NCBI RefSeq assembly: GCF_038396675.1 | Contig: NC_088931.1 | Location: 12,846,001-12,910,000, forward strand | Reading direction: 5' to 3' | Length of the DNA: 64,000 nt | Origin: Hydra vulgaris | Lineage: Eukaryota > Cnidaria > Hydrozoa > Anthoathecata > Hydridae | Part shown: in pieces, positions 27,240 to 40,370 of the stretch | Layout: every line of letters starts with the position of its first letter | How positions within the stretch are numbered: the stretch's first letter is position 1 | The notes under the pieces: generated by a model | What the model was told of the DNA's origin: nothing | The model's database searches: none | The model's input: the letters and a program-made list of their open reading frames with translations, nothing else | Position numbers and translations under genes: made by a program

Positions 27240-27564
27240 AATGAAATATGTATATGGATATATATGAAAAAATTTGGAAACTTATGATGGAAAGACTCAT
27301 CTCAGAGCAAAAAATCAAAGTTGTTCAATTTTATTTTGAACGTCAGCATTCGAGTACTCAGACACAAAATCATAAAAAAAAGTCACACAAAATCATATAA
27401 AAAAGTCACACAAAAATAGTTCAAGTTTTATCAATTTTAGACTTAAAATGTTAAAATAAACTACTTTTTGGTAAAAATCAACATAAAAAAATTCCTCTAA
27501 AAAAACCGTTATATGTATTTTAACATGTGAAAATAAAAAAATTAAGACGATAAAAATTTGAAAA

Positions 27565-29060
27565 TGTGTGGGGAAAATACAACCTGCTTCGTGTCCTGCT
27601 GCCTTTTTAGGATATGATTTTTTAGGCAAAGACTAGGAGAAGCCAACTACAACTTAAAACGAGCTCTGCCTTTGGACTCTTGGTTGAGTAAAGACTTTGG
27701 TTAAGAGATGGTGTTGATAAAAATACTCATCTTGGGCATAATTTAAGTTCATCCGGCTACAGTCTAGTAGAAGGCCTCCAAAGTAAAAAAAAGTGGTAAA
27801 CAGATTTTATTTGTTGACCAGCCGCTCACCCCTTCTTCATCTATTAGGCTAGCGTAGATATATTTATAGTACATTGTTTCCGGTTTAGGATGTTAAATGC
27901 TGAACCTTATAGACTCAATGTATGGGTTTTGCTTGTCTCTCTGTTTATATTACTAGGCAATTCATTCTATTATCTCCAAATGACGATATGGCTCTATAAC
28001 GCAGTTTTGAGGTTCAGAGGGCGGCTGGTAGTCAGATTTTTAAAACTCTGTGGTAGCTCTCAGAGAGGGTGATTCCATCAACAGCTATAAAATATCAGAG
28101 TACTAACATTGCCATGTTGAGCATGGATGGTTCCCTGTTCGTATTTTTTGTGTGCATTGTTGAGGCCACATTTAAAGCTCTATGTTACGGCTTCGGGTTT
28201 ATTAATTTGAATGAGGCAATTACTTGGACTATTAAATAGTGTACGGAGTACTACTTGTGTTTTGAGTCAAGTTCTTTAACAAATATAAAAATGACTAAAG
28301 TACTAAAAACAAGAAAACTTAAAAAACCATTGTCATCTCCAAATTTTCCAAGTCTATCATTTACTAATATTCGCGGTCTTCGAAGTAACTTTTCTTCTGT
28401 TGAGTCTTATCTCTTGCTAAGCTCATCAGACTTTCTTGCTCTTAATGAGACTAATTTGAGTTCAGCTGTCTCATCTTGTGATCTTAGTGTTGATGATTAT
28501 CTTCCTTTAACTTGTAAAGACTTCAATAGTGACATGCTTGGCCTGACAGTTTTTGTTTGCAAGAATTCATCCATTTGTCGGGAAACTAGGTTTGAATCCA
28601 CAGGCTATTTATTTATGTGCTTTCGTTTAGCACTACTTTTTTCTATTACCTTTCACTTTGTTCTATATATCACTCTCCTTCACCTCAAGACTGCACTCTT
28701 TTCGATGTTATTTCTGATCAAATTGACCTAGCCCTCTCTCTTTATCAATCTACCAATATCGTAGTTGTTGGTGGCTTTAATGCTAATCGCACTGAATGGC
28801 TTGGCTCCAGTTTCAATGACTCTGCAGGCGTTAAGGCCTTAAGGTGTTAAAGCCTCAATTTTTGCCTTTCTTAATCTCTAACTCAAAGAGTCAATTTTCC
28901 AACTTGCTTTTCTGACAATCCAAATCATTTGCCTTCTTTACTTGGCTTATGTCTTGTTTCTGATCCTTTTCTTGGCTTATGTCTTGTTTCTGATCTAGTC
29001 AGTGCTCAGTTTCTTCACATTTAGCCTTATGTGCTTCTGATAACATTTTGATCTCTTTTA
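27565..29060 (+). mobile_element. LINE copy 2, 3'-truncated
   Basis: Starts within the 5' untranslated region shared with LINE copy 1 (CTGCTGCCTTTTTAGGATA region) and continues through the endonuclease. Homology ends near 29,060, just after the counterpart of the GASDHS region, and no reverse transcriptase or poly(A) tail follows. Loss of the 3' part is unusual for LINEs, which normally lose their 5' end, so a later deletion or rearrangement is likely. A 26-32-bp tandem duplication (CTTGGCTTATGTCTTGTTTC twice) lies at 28,940-28,996. Confidence 0.85.
28255..29050 (+). pseudogene. LINE endonuclease fragment
   Basis: The first frame (28,255-28,731) carries SLSFTNIRGLRSNFSS and LALNETNLSSA, the start of the endonuclease with its Glu. 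A frameshift near 28,650 moves to the frame holding VVVGGFNANRTEW, where the usual GDFNA has become GGFNA, so a metal-binding Asp is lost. Further frameshifts follow before the end of homology. Confidence 0.85.
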
Positions 29061-29553
29061 AAATATTGTATCGAGGGGTTTAAAATGACCCTAGAAGATT
29101 AGCTACACTTTCTTGTTTCTCAAAGTTTAGAATATAGTTTTTATTAAATACAACGTCCGTCCTTCTACTTTTTTGAGAGTATAGATATTTGTAAACAAAA
29201 TTTGATACTACTGGATTCGGACGTAAACTTAAAAAATACTCAATCAAATATTTTCAATCAAAATATATCTAGAAATAGTTGCTTTAAGTTTTAAAGGAAC
29301 TTTTCCAATTGCTTAAAAATATCTAAAATTTACTTTCTAATGTCCATTATCTTTTTATTAGATCGAATCCTTATAGATCAAGCATTTCCTTTGCAAAGCA
29401 TAAGAAATATCAAAGGAAAACATTACCAACATATATACTTAACTTGTTAGTATTTTAAAACGTAGAAATATTTTATATATAACCTTTTTTGCATATTACA
29501 AGAGTTTCACGCTAGCGTGCACGTTTGACGCGCAGATTTGCATTTTACACTTG
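29061..29553. other. Non-coding stretch
   Basis: No gene or clear element in this AT-rich DNA. Confidence 0.4.
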
Positions 29554-29607
29554 AAATATATTATCATTAAATTAAAGCATGTGCGTTAATTTAATGATAA
29601 TATATTT
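29554..29607. repeat. 22-bp perfect fold-back, 10-nt loop
   Basis: Arms 29,554-29,575 and 29,586-29,607 are exact reverse complements of AT-rich sequence (AAATATATTATCATTAAATT and on), with loop AGCATGTGCG. A second, unrelated fold-back starts 10 bp later. Confidence 0.93.
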
Positions 29608-29616
29608 TATCTTTAT

Positions 29617-29677
29617 TAACTGATTAGACATCAGAACGTCGCCCACCCTGGGCGACTTTCTGATGTCTAATCAGTTA
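29617..29677. repeat. 28-bp arm fold-back, 5-nt loop
   Basis: Arms 29,617-29,644 and 29,650-29,677 pair with one mismatch. They begin TAACTGATTAGACATCAGAA and end in a GC-rich GTCGCCC/GGGCGAC apex, giving a very stable stem. Confidence 0.93.
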
Positions 29678-29770
29678 GTGATGTCTAGGCGATCTTTGCA
29701 AAGAACTTTACATACTTTACACATTTTCCCTTATAAGATTTGATCAATTTACGAGTTAAATCACGAATTT

Positions 29771-29862
29771 GTGACTGGAAAGCTCAGTAGGTAAGACCGT
29801 CAAACGACTTGTTAAAACCCAGAATGTTGTGCAATACGAGTTCAAATCCAGTCATTGCCACC
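29771..29862 (+). mobile_element. tRNA-like SINE head or tRNA pseudogene
   Basis: AAGCTCAGTAGGTAAG resembles a pol III A box and GAGTTCAAATCCAGTC a B box with the matching T-loop. The two ends GACTGG and CCAGTC could pair as a T-arm-like or acceptor-like stem. The distance between boxes (about 50 nt) exceeds that of most tRNAs without a long variable arm or intron. I read it as a SINE head or a tRNA relic, not a functional gene. Confidence 0.45.
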
Positions 29863-30019
29863 TCAGCAAACTTATAGTTAGTAATGAGGTTCATTTTCAA
29901 ATCAATGGTAATTTTAACAAGCAAAGCTGCAGAATATGGGGCACACAAAATCTGATAACTGTTAAAGATCAAATGCACCTTTGTTTACTTAGATGCACAG
30001 TATGGTGTGAAAAAAGTTT

Positions 30020-30460
30020 AGAATGATTATTGGACCATATTTTTATGAAAATGACAAACATGTTGCAGTTAATTGGAAAAGGATTCAATATCCGGGAATG
30101 ATTGAAATGTTTTTATAACCACAAGTGAAAAATAATCCAGAACTATAGTTTAGATAGATGGAGCCACAGATTACACAGCTTTTCAAAGTATGGTTCTCCT
30201 GCGCAAAGTATTTGAGATCGAATTGTATCGCGTTTTTCTGGTTTTAACTGACCACTACGTTCGCCCGAACAGATACCAATTTTGTTAATTTGAGGCAATC
30301 TAAAGGGAAAAATGTATACCAATATGCTAAAACGCCATTCATGAGCTTAAAGCCAATATCCAAGTAGAAGTGAGGGGCTGGGTCTGAAGAGCACGTCAGA
30401 TTGAAGCAAATACCGGCATCATTTGAAAGATATATTTTCAAAATATAATGCGAACATATT
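30020..30460 (+). pseudogene. Remnant of a mariner-like (DD41D-type) transposase
   Basis: In shifting frames the sequence shows GPYFYEND and YPGMIEMFL, then DGATDYTAFQSM, which correspond to GPYFF.., YRAMI..FL and the QQDGATCHTA block around the second catalytic residue of the family seen at 53,223-54,278; a C-terminal HELKANIQVE-like piece follows. Stops and frameshifts are frequent. No inverted repeats were found. Confidence 0.6.
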
Positions 30461-33116
30461 TTTGAACTATGATATAAATATTTCTAAATGCACACGCCAA
30501 GTAAAATCAGAACAACAAAAGTTATTTATTAAACAAATTATAACTTTGCTTTTGCACCACCCTGTTTATTAACTTAAGTTACTTCAATATCACAGTATTT
30601 ATTTTAATTACCTAAATGTATAAAATATGTTTTTAAACTGTTTTATAAGTTAACATTTTTATTTTTTTTGTAATAATTTTTTTATTTTTACTGACTTAAA
30701 TATTTATAAACTAATTGCTTGCTAACTGCCTTTACCTTTTTTTTAAAGCGGAAGTTTTTTCACCGAAATAAACGATACATTCTTATAATTTTATTTTAAT
30801 GTAGTTGTAATGTGTTTTTGTTATGTGTGTTTGTTATAATGTGTTTTTGTTATAATGTTTGTTTGGAATTGTTATAAACCAAAATTGGTTTATTTTTGCT
30901 CTGTATATTAGTTTATTTTGTAAAGCTTAAGAATGTTCTGAATTGAAAATTTTACAAATATTTTTTTATATATTTAACCACCTCCACAGGAAGTTGATTT
31001 GGATATGGAAAAATACCATCGAAAAATTACTTAAACAATAGTTAATCGAAGCAAACGCTAATCTATAAGCATACAGAAAATTGTGCAAATAAAAGTAGTG
31101 TTTAGACCTAATAACATTATATATATAAAAAAAAGAAAGGAAATAATGAAGAAAGGAAACGATCTCAATGTAAAATGCAGGTAAATAGATCTGACGTAGA
31201 ACGTTGTTTATTTATTTTTTTAACTTTAACATAATAAAATATATGTAGAAGGTTACTTTATAACTATAACACACTTAAGTTACTTAATTTTTTTTTCTAA
31301 TAGTTAATTCTTAAAATTATATTGCTTGTAACAGAAAATTTCTTTTCTTTTTTTTTAAGCATTTTATTAAAAAAAACTTCACTTGGTCCAGTTTGACAGT
31401 ATTAATTTTTGTAATTTTAAATCGCGTTGTGATTTAAAATATAGAATTAAAAAAATAAATTCTTAGGAATAACATAATAAAGAATACAAAATGAATTGTT
31501 CATTCAATTTACTACTGTATTTTTTTCATTTTAGTTCTAGAAATAGTATCATTATTAACCTATGCATTTGACTATTACATAAATTATTTATTAAAATTGA
31601 AACAGGTTTTTAAAGATTTACATTTTGGATATAAGTTGTTGAATAGATATTGTTGGATAAATAGAAACAAATGTTTTTTTTGTAGACTTTAATTTATCAT
31701 TGATTGAATAAAAAGTTGAATCAAGTTTATTTATTTTAATTAATATTAAAGTTATTTAATAATGTTATTAATAACGTAATGCTCTTTCTTCTTTAATGAT
31801 TTCATTTGTAAAAGTTATTTATAATTAACAAATATAAATTATTCAATTAAAACCAATTACTTAAACAAGTTAATGCACATGAGAATTTAATAAAACGCAT
31901 TCAACTTTCTCCAATTGGTTTTTTAAATCTTTGATTCAATTAAATAAGTTTGAAAAAAAATTAGCGTCAAAGGAACAATTGAAAAACTTATTTAAACTTT
32001 ATTATACACATTTTTTTTTTTTATGATGCTTTTACCATATAGAAAACTGAAATTCAGCTCTGTCCAGATCATTAAATAGACATCGCAGATATTTGTCCGT
32101 CCAAATGTTTAAGAAATAATTCAGATGTTTTCAAAATTGTTTAATTAAAAGCACAAGGAGAAATTTGTAATGGTTCCTAAATAGATATGCACACCTCCCC
32201 CTGCCTCTGCATAGCTCATTTTTAGAGGTTTTCATTTAAAGTTGTTTTTATTTTTAAAAAGTTTAGTTTTTTTTTTGTTGAACTTTTTATACTACTCATT
32301 CCAGTAAGTTGACATGAGATAGAAGCCATTTTTATTTTTTGGCCTAATTTATAAAAATGTAAAACCCTCAAATAAGAAGTGGGTTTTAAACTTTATACGA
32401 ATTTATCTTTTGTGGGCCAACAAATATTTCGATAAAATTTGAAATCTATTTATAAATCATAATCCTAATTAAGGCAAACCAACATTTTTCTTCACATTAA
32501 CTTCTCTAAACCAGGGGGTTAAGGTGGCCGTTTTATAAAGAAGTTTTTACTCCAGTGCTCAAGTCGCATCACGTTTACCTCAAATCTAAGTTTTTATATT
32601 AAGCCAAATACGTCAATGTTCATGTAAATTAGTCTACGTATCAAATTATGTCAATTTCTGATTTATTTAAATTACGATGGTTTGCCAGAATATTGCTTTG
32701 AAAAATTGCAATAAGATAGTATAAAGATTAGTACAAAAAAAAAGTTTTATTTCAAAGTGAGTCTGCAAAAAACGGTAAATTTTTAAGAAAATACGAGATG
32801 GATCTTAGGCCATGCGACAAAATAAAAAATACTAACGAACTTTTTGAGGTCGTAAAGTTCTTTTTTTTTGCTTTTCATATTTATCTACATTTCCTTTTTT
32901 ATCTAACGCAATTTAAAATAGTTTAATTGAATAATTAACTCAAAACAATGTAGAAATATTATATGTAATAATGCAACAGAATGTTTATTTTGCTTACTGT
33001 TTTATAAAGCATAAAATATTATTTAAATTTTCATACAATTAAGTATAAAATTATTAAGTCAAAACAAAGGGCGGATCCATATGGAGGGGAGGAGCAATAA
33101 CACACAACACACACAT
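30461..33116. other. Long stretch without a recognised gene
   Basis: Very AT-rich DNA. No exon, RNA gene or element could be supported on either strand. Confidence 0.4.

Positions 33117-35261
<2,145 letters not shown>

Positions 35262-35342
<81 letters not shown>
35262..35342. repeat. (TA)n microsatellite
   Basis: About 80 bp of TA repeats on the right flank of the hAT element; with 33,117-33,234 it probably formed one array before the insertion. Confidence 0.96.
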
Positions 35343-35350
<8 letters not shown>

Positions 35351-35394
35351 TAATTTTAATAAAAAAGGCAGCGTATAACTATTTTTTAAATATG

Positions 35395-35660
35395 TTTTAG
35401 ATATAATAATATATTAACGATATTTCGTTGACCTATTGTGGTCAGCGTCATCAGGTAATGAAAAGACGTTACAAAACAACATAAAACCAATCGTTTAAAA
35501 AAGAAGACATTAAAAAGCGTAAAATATAAAAACCAATCAAATAATATAATAGTGACGTCAGTTAAACTTTTATCAAAATTGGTCCTCAAGTTTTTGTTTT
35601 CACATTATCCCCGTCATCTCTATTTAGAACAGTTTGCCCAATACCTATTTCTGTAACATC
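35395..35660 (-). mobile_element. Possible Penelope-like element end fragment
   Basis: On the minus strand the block contains CCTGATGACGCTGACC, a small loop, GGTCAACGAAATATCG (35,420-35,455). CTGATGA and GAAA separated by a stem are the core features of hammerhead ribozymes, which are known in Penelope-like retroelements. However, the first bases flanking the cores would be C opposite C, so stem II is not canonical, and stems I and III are weak. No reverse transcriptase is near. The assignment rests on this motif and is tentative. Confidence 0.3.
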
Positions 35661-36590
35661 AACACAACATATTGTTCGAAAAAGAAGAAAATAATTTAAG
35701 TAGGGTGTTTAAAAGTGATATAAAATTTTAATAAAATTGAAAAATGCGAATTTTCGCCTCTTGAAATCTTCTCCCCCCTCCCTCTCCCACACCCTTGGCA
35801 GATGATCGGGATCCAATAAAACAAAAAAAAACCCTAAAAATTGCCTCTTCCTCCTTACTAGATAGTCTGAATCCGCACCTGTATCAAATGATTTTGGTTT
35901 ATTTCTTGAATAAGTTTGCAATTAACAATTGCTTTGTATTTTTAAAAGGCCTTTGAGGAATCTAAGAGAATTAATTTTTTACGCACCTGGAAATAGTTAA
36001 CTTTTTTTTACAAGCGAGTTTTTTTTTTTAACAAAATGATTGATATGACTTCACAAATTTTCACTTTTTTTTAAAACGCACGCTTAGTGCACAATTTTGA
36101 TGCCTACAAGAAATTTCAGATTTTGTAAAATAAAATGAAAAAGTGGAATAAAAGTCTTATATGTTTGAATGAGATATATTTCAGACAAATAAATAAATAA
36201 AAACATATATAGTAATAGTCGCGCTACTATTTAAAACCAATCAGGTTAAACCTGCGCATTACATGGTTAAATATGAGAAATAATTGTTTTTAATTTGTAC
36301 TCTATATTTTTATTAAATGATTATATATTTTTAAATATTTTTTCAAAATCAACTCCCACCCCCACTTTACTACTATTCCCCCTTTCTCCACACATAAGTT
36401 TTTCAAAACATTAAAAACAAAAAAAACCTTAAATAATTCGACATATCTATGTTACATAACGTAAATATTGCTTAGTGAGACACCATAGTCATAAGAAATA
36501 GATGAACTTTGAAATTCGACCCGTCGACCCTGCACAAGTTTTAATAAATGAGCAGTGAACTTCATGAAAAAACACAGCTTGATGATCTGT
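35661..36590. other. Non-coding stretch
   Basis: No gene recognised. C-rich patches near 35,770-35,800 and 36,350-36,390 are low-complexity. Confidence 0.4.
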
Positions 36591-36599
36591 ATATGGCTT

Positions 36600-37690
36600 A
36601 AACTGATGGAATTTTCGACAATAACATGGAAATTGAACAAGATCTAGATAATTTATTATCTGAAGTTTGTTTTGTATCCAATTTTCCTTGCGACTTGTGT
36701 TGTAAAGTTTATAAAACGAAATATGGCCTGAAAAGACATAAAACTTTGAAACACGAACAAATCAATTCAGTTAGTTAAGAAAAAGACTCCATACAATTTA
36801 GTTGTCTTGATCTTGAGAAAATTGTTGAAGAATGTGCTTATAAATTATCAAATGATTTATGTTTGCCTGAAGAAATTCGAATTAAACTTTCAAAGCAGAA
36901 TTTTTGTTTTAGTTCTGAAGATTCAATTTCTCTTTTCGAAAAATTTAAGGTTTTTATTTCAAAATACAATGGTGATGCAGAAAATTTTTATTCTCAATTT
37001 TATGGACTTCTTCATAAAAATTTCTTGCCATCAAAGTTTGAAAATGTTTTATTGACCGATACTTTGCTTACTGAAGTTGGAAATCACATTCTTTGAGATC
37101 TTTCAGGAAGTAAACTTAATAATTGTTCTAATAGCGATGTTTCGTCATTTTATATTTTTACTGATAAAGAATTAAGTATAATTCAATATTTGTCAGGCTA
37201 TGCTTTCAAAAACTTTACTCAAAGTTCAAATTTTCAAAATCTGATGAGCAATATAAAACAGTGTATAGAAATATTATCAGCATGCAAAATTGATTCAGAT
37301 GACACCCAAAAATATGTTAATTCTAAGAATAGATGTGGTTTATGTAAAACTAACATCAATACTCAAAATATCTTCAAAAAAGAAAAAACGAAAAATCGTT
37401 TCACATTGGAATGTGAAACGATTTTTCGTAAACAAAGCAATTCTTTTGTAACATCTATTAATAGCAAAGCTCTGGTAAATGAAGTGCTTAAGGACTAAGT
37501 GATTATAAGTAGCTTAAACAATATATGTTACAGTATTGCAGTGCAAATTGATAATTGATAAAATATCTTCTCTCATTTTGAAAGTATGCTTGTTTTGTTC
37601 ACAAGGGTAAGAAGCTTTTCATATGACAACATCAAATCAACAAGTGACAAGCACGTAAATCTTCTATAAGAACAGAGATTAAAAAAGCGA
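36600..37690 (+). pseudogene. C2H2 zinc-finger protein of a degraded transposon
   Basis: An interrupted frame begins near 36,600 with an acidic segment (MEIEQDLDNLLSEV) and one C2H2 finger, CDLCCKVYKTKYGLKRHKTLKH. A stop at about 36,776 follows, then a frame with EEIRIKLSKQNFCF to 37,096, another stop, then IIQYLSGYAFKNF and a C2-type pair (CGLCKTN). Beyond 37,498 a further in-frame fragment reads LFTRVRSFSYDNI, then LKKRHAA. The order finger, LSGY..F, LFTRVRSFSY is one I associate with transposon-borne proteins in invertebrates, but I cannot name the family. A 20-bp fold-back (37,388-37,429) lies in the coding region and probably replaced original codons. Confidence 0.5.
37388..37429. repeat. 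20-bp perfect fold-back, 2-nt loop
   Basis: ACGAAAAATCGTTTCACATT, then GG, then its exact reverse complement. It lies inside the zinc-finger pseudogene, where it encodes the mirror-like peptide NRFTLECETIFR. Confidence 0.94.
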
Positions 37691-38148
37691 CATGCAGCAA
37701 TGTAGTTAATCCATAAATTTGGTTTTCGGTCTATCCATCTGCTTCAGAAGATACAAAACAGTTATTTTTATAGCCACAAATTTAATAAAAATATTATGGC
37801 TAAAACAACTAAGTTATTTTTTAAAAAATTGTTGGCAGTTGAATAAAGTTTTTTCTTTTATATAAATTATGTAAAAAGGAATTTTTATTTAATGGATTAA
37901 AATCCATTCAATTTTCCATTAGTATAAATACTAATTAATTGAGAAGCGATTATATCATTCATGATTTAAAATACTATAAAGTTATATACATCGTATATAT
38001 AATATATCCTATACCAATTTATACGTTTGTTTTTATGTCATGTTTTGATGTTTATTTATTTTAATCATACGACATCAAAATAAAGTATAATAGCAAAGTT
38101 TTTTCAAAACGGTTTTGATTTTATTGCCCATTTTAAATATTTCCTACT
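37691..38148. other. Non-coding stretch
   Basis: No gene or element recognised. Confidence 0.4.
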
Positions 38149-38525
38149 CAGGGTGGCCAGCATACTGGAAATCAGGGAGATCATGGAAAAGTAGGGGGAA
38201 ATGATTTGAGTCAGAAAAGTCAGGGATTTTGTTTTTTTTCCCTAAAAAGTCAAGGAAATTTTCCAAAATTAAGCTTAATTGATTTTCTATGGAAAAAGTA
38301 TGAAAGGCAGCTTTTTATTGTTTTTTTTCCTAATAAAATTTTTGCTGTTAAATTGGAAGGCATTTACATACAATAGACACTTTTCAAAAAAGTAAGTACT
38401 ATCACTTTTTCATTATAAAATTCACATTTTTCAATTATTCGAGTCAGGGAAAAATTTACTCAGTCATTTACTTAAGTCAGTGATAAATCAGAGAATTTGA
38501 TTGTACAAAGTGGCTGGCCACCCTG
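38149..38525. mobile_element. 377-bp MITE with CAGGGTGGCCAGC ends
   Basis: CAGGGTGGCCAGC at the left matches GCTGGCCACCCTG at the right. The interior repeats short phrases such as AAATCAGGGA, GTCAGGGA and AAAGTCAAGG in both orientations, a known look of some non-autonomous hAT-like elements. It has no coding capacity, and the flanks show no clean target duplication. Confidence 0.75.
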
Positions 38526-40370
38526 TTACTAATAATATTTTTCTAGTAATTTTTTCATCTGATGATGCCCCATAAATGTGCTGCCCGGCGGAAGCTTACC
38601 CAGATCCTCAACCCTTTGTGTGCTCCTGTATATGCACACAAAAAATCAAAAAAAAAAGTCACACTCTAATAATTTTTCAAGAAAAAGGAATTTTTGTATG
38701 CTTAAGTTTAAATTTTTTACCTTTTTAAATTGTTAGTATGTCATAATTATGAAATATTAGGAATATTCTTAATATATCTTTGGGATCACCCCCTAATCCT
38801 TTTTAAACTTTTCTGTTGTATAAATTAGTATAGTTTCTGGGAAAAAAATATAAGCAAACAAATTTGATTGTTATTAAAACAATTTTTTAGCAAAAAAAGT
38901 TCTTTTTATAAGTTCTTGATATCTTGAATCATGGTTAAAAGATTACATTTAGTAAGTATTACTATATTACTATCGAGTCTTTAATACAAGGGAGGAGGAA
39001 GGGGGGGGGGGGAAATTTACAAAAAAGAGATAATAAAGGGGAAAGGGGGGAAGTTTACAAAGAAGATTTATTATTTAGCGGTTACAAGTATCTATTTATT
39101 AATTTTTTTAGGCCGATTTTGACTTAATTTTCTTTTTTAGGTTTGACATAATTTTGTTGTTGATAACAAGTAAAAATTTAGATGGGCGGTGTCTTAATAA
39201 GCTTAGGTTGGGTGGGGAAAATATCCAAAATAATTGGGGGGGGGGGGGGAGGAGGTGGACGTTTTTTAAGGACTCCAGAGAAAGCTTAACATTTAGTAAA
39301 TATTAAGCTTAATAGTGTAAGAAACATCAGAAAATATAAAAAGTCAAAAAAATAAAAACAAACAAGACATCTTTTTTTATTTTATATTTGTTAATGCAAC
39401 TTTTTTTTGTATTTCATTAAAAAGTGGGTTGTTCAATACTGTTAATACTAAAAGACCAAGAAGCTAAATGCATTAACTTTGGTTAAAAATCAGAGAAATG
39501 TCATGCTTGTACCTTGAGGGGGTTGGTTTTCAGTTGCAATTGACCCACTTCTTTTACCAAATTTCAGTTTAGAAAGATGTATACTTGCTATTCGAAACGG
39601 CCTCGAAAAATGAGGAAGGTAGTCAAACTATGAATGTACTTGCTGTTTTAACACCCTCACATCTTGTACAGACTTGTGGGTCCCTCCTCCAATACCTATA
39701 TATGCACAAATGCTCCCTACTCTAGGGGGAGGTTTAAAAGTTTTTGAAAATTATCCTCCTCCAAGCTTATAAAAATATAATCATCTATAATTATTTTTTA
39801 CTTGTTATTAACAAACAAACTATATATGCATTCAGTGGAAATCGGCCTTAGAAATTAGAAAATATAAACGCACTGATTCTCACCCACCTGTTTATTGAGA
39901 CCCAGTCTTTTATTAAATCTGGAAATTCCTACACCATTTTGTATTAGCACCTGAGAGTAATGTTACAGAAATACTGTTTAGTTTTTTGATTTAGGGACTT
40001 AATTGATTAAGAACTGCTTATATCGAAAGGAAACGCTTTCTTTGACAAAATAAATAAATAATTATATAAATAAATAGTTACTATTGACACAAGCCTAAAA
40101 AGTGAATTCTTAGCCAATAATGTAATTATTTTTATTTGTAGCTATAAAAATAGCTGTTTTGACAGGATTATAGTCACTGTCTGGGACTTGGTTAATTTGC
40201 TATTTAGTCTCATTTTTTTCTTCTTTTTGGCAGTGGCGAATTAATTATTTCATAAAAATTATGTCTTTGACCTTGAACGTTACCGACAATAGATCGTATA
40301 GAATATTATGATTTAATAGTATTATCATTATACCCAGCATCTCTGACAGAGGGATTATCATGCCTGCTGC
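38526..40370. other. Non-coding stretch with G-runs
   Basis: No gene. Runs of 12 or more Gs occur at 38,990-39,055 and 39,236-39,260, each beside G-rich sequence that could form quadruplexes. The open stretches are low-complexity. Confidence 0.45.

Noticed and set aside
29771..29862. Functional tRNA gene
   Set aside because: Box-like motifs are present but the spacing is too long and a full cloverleaf could not be drawn by eye.
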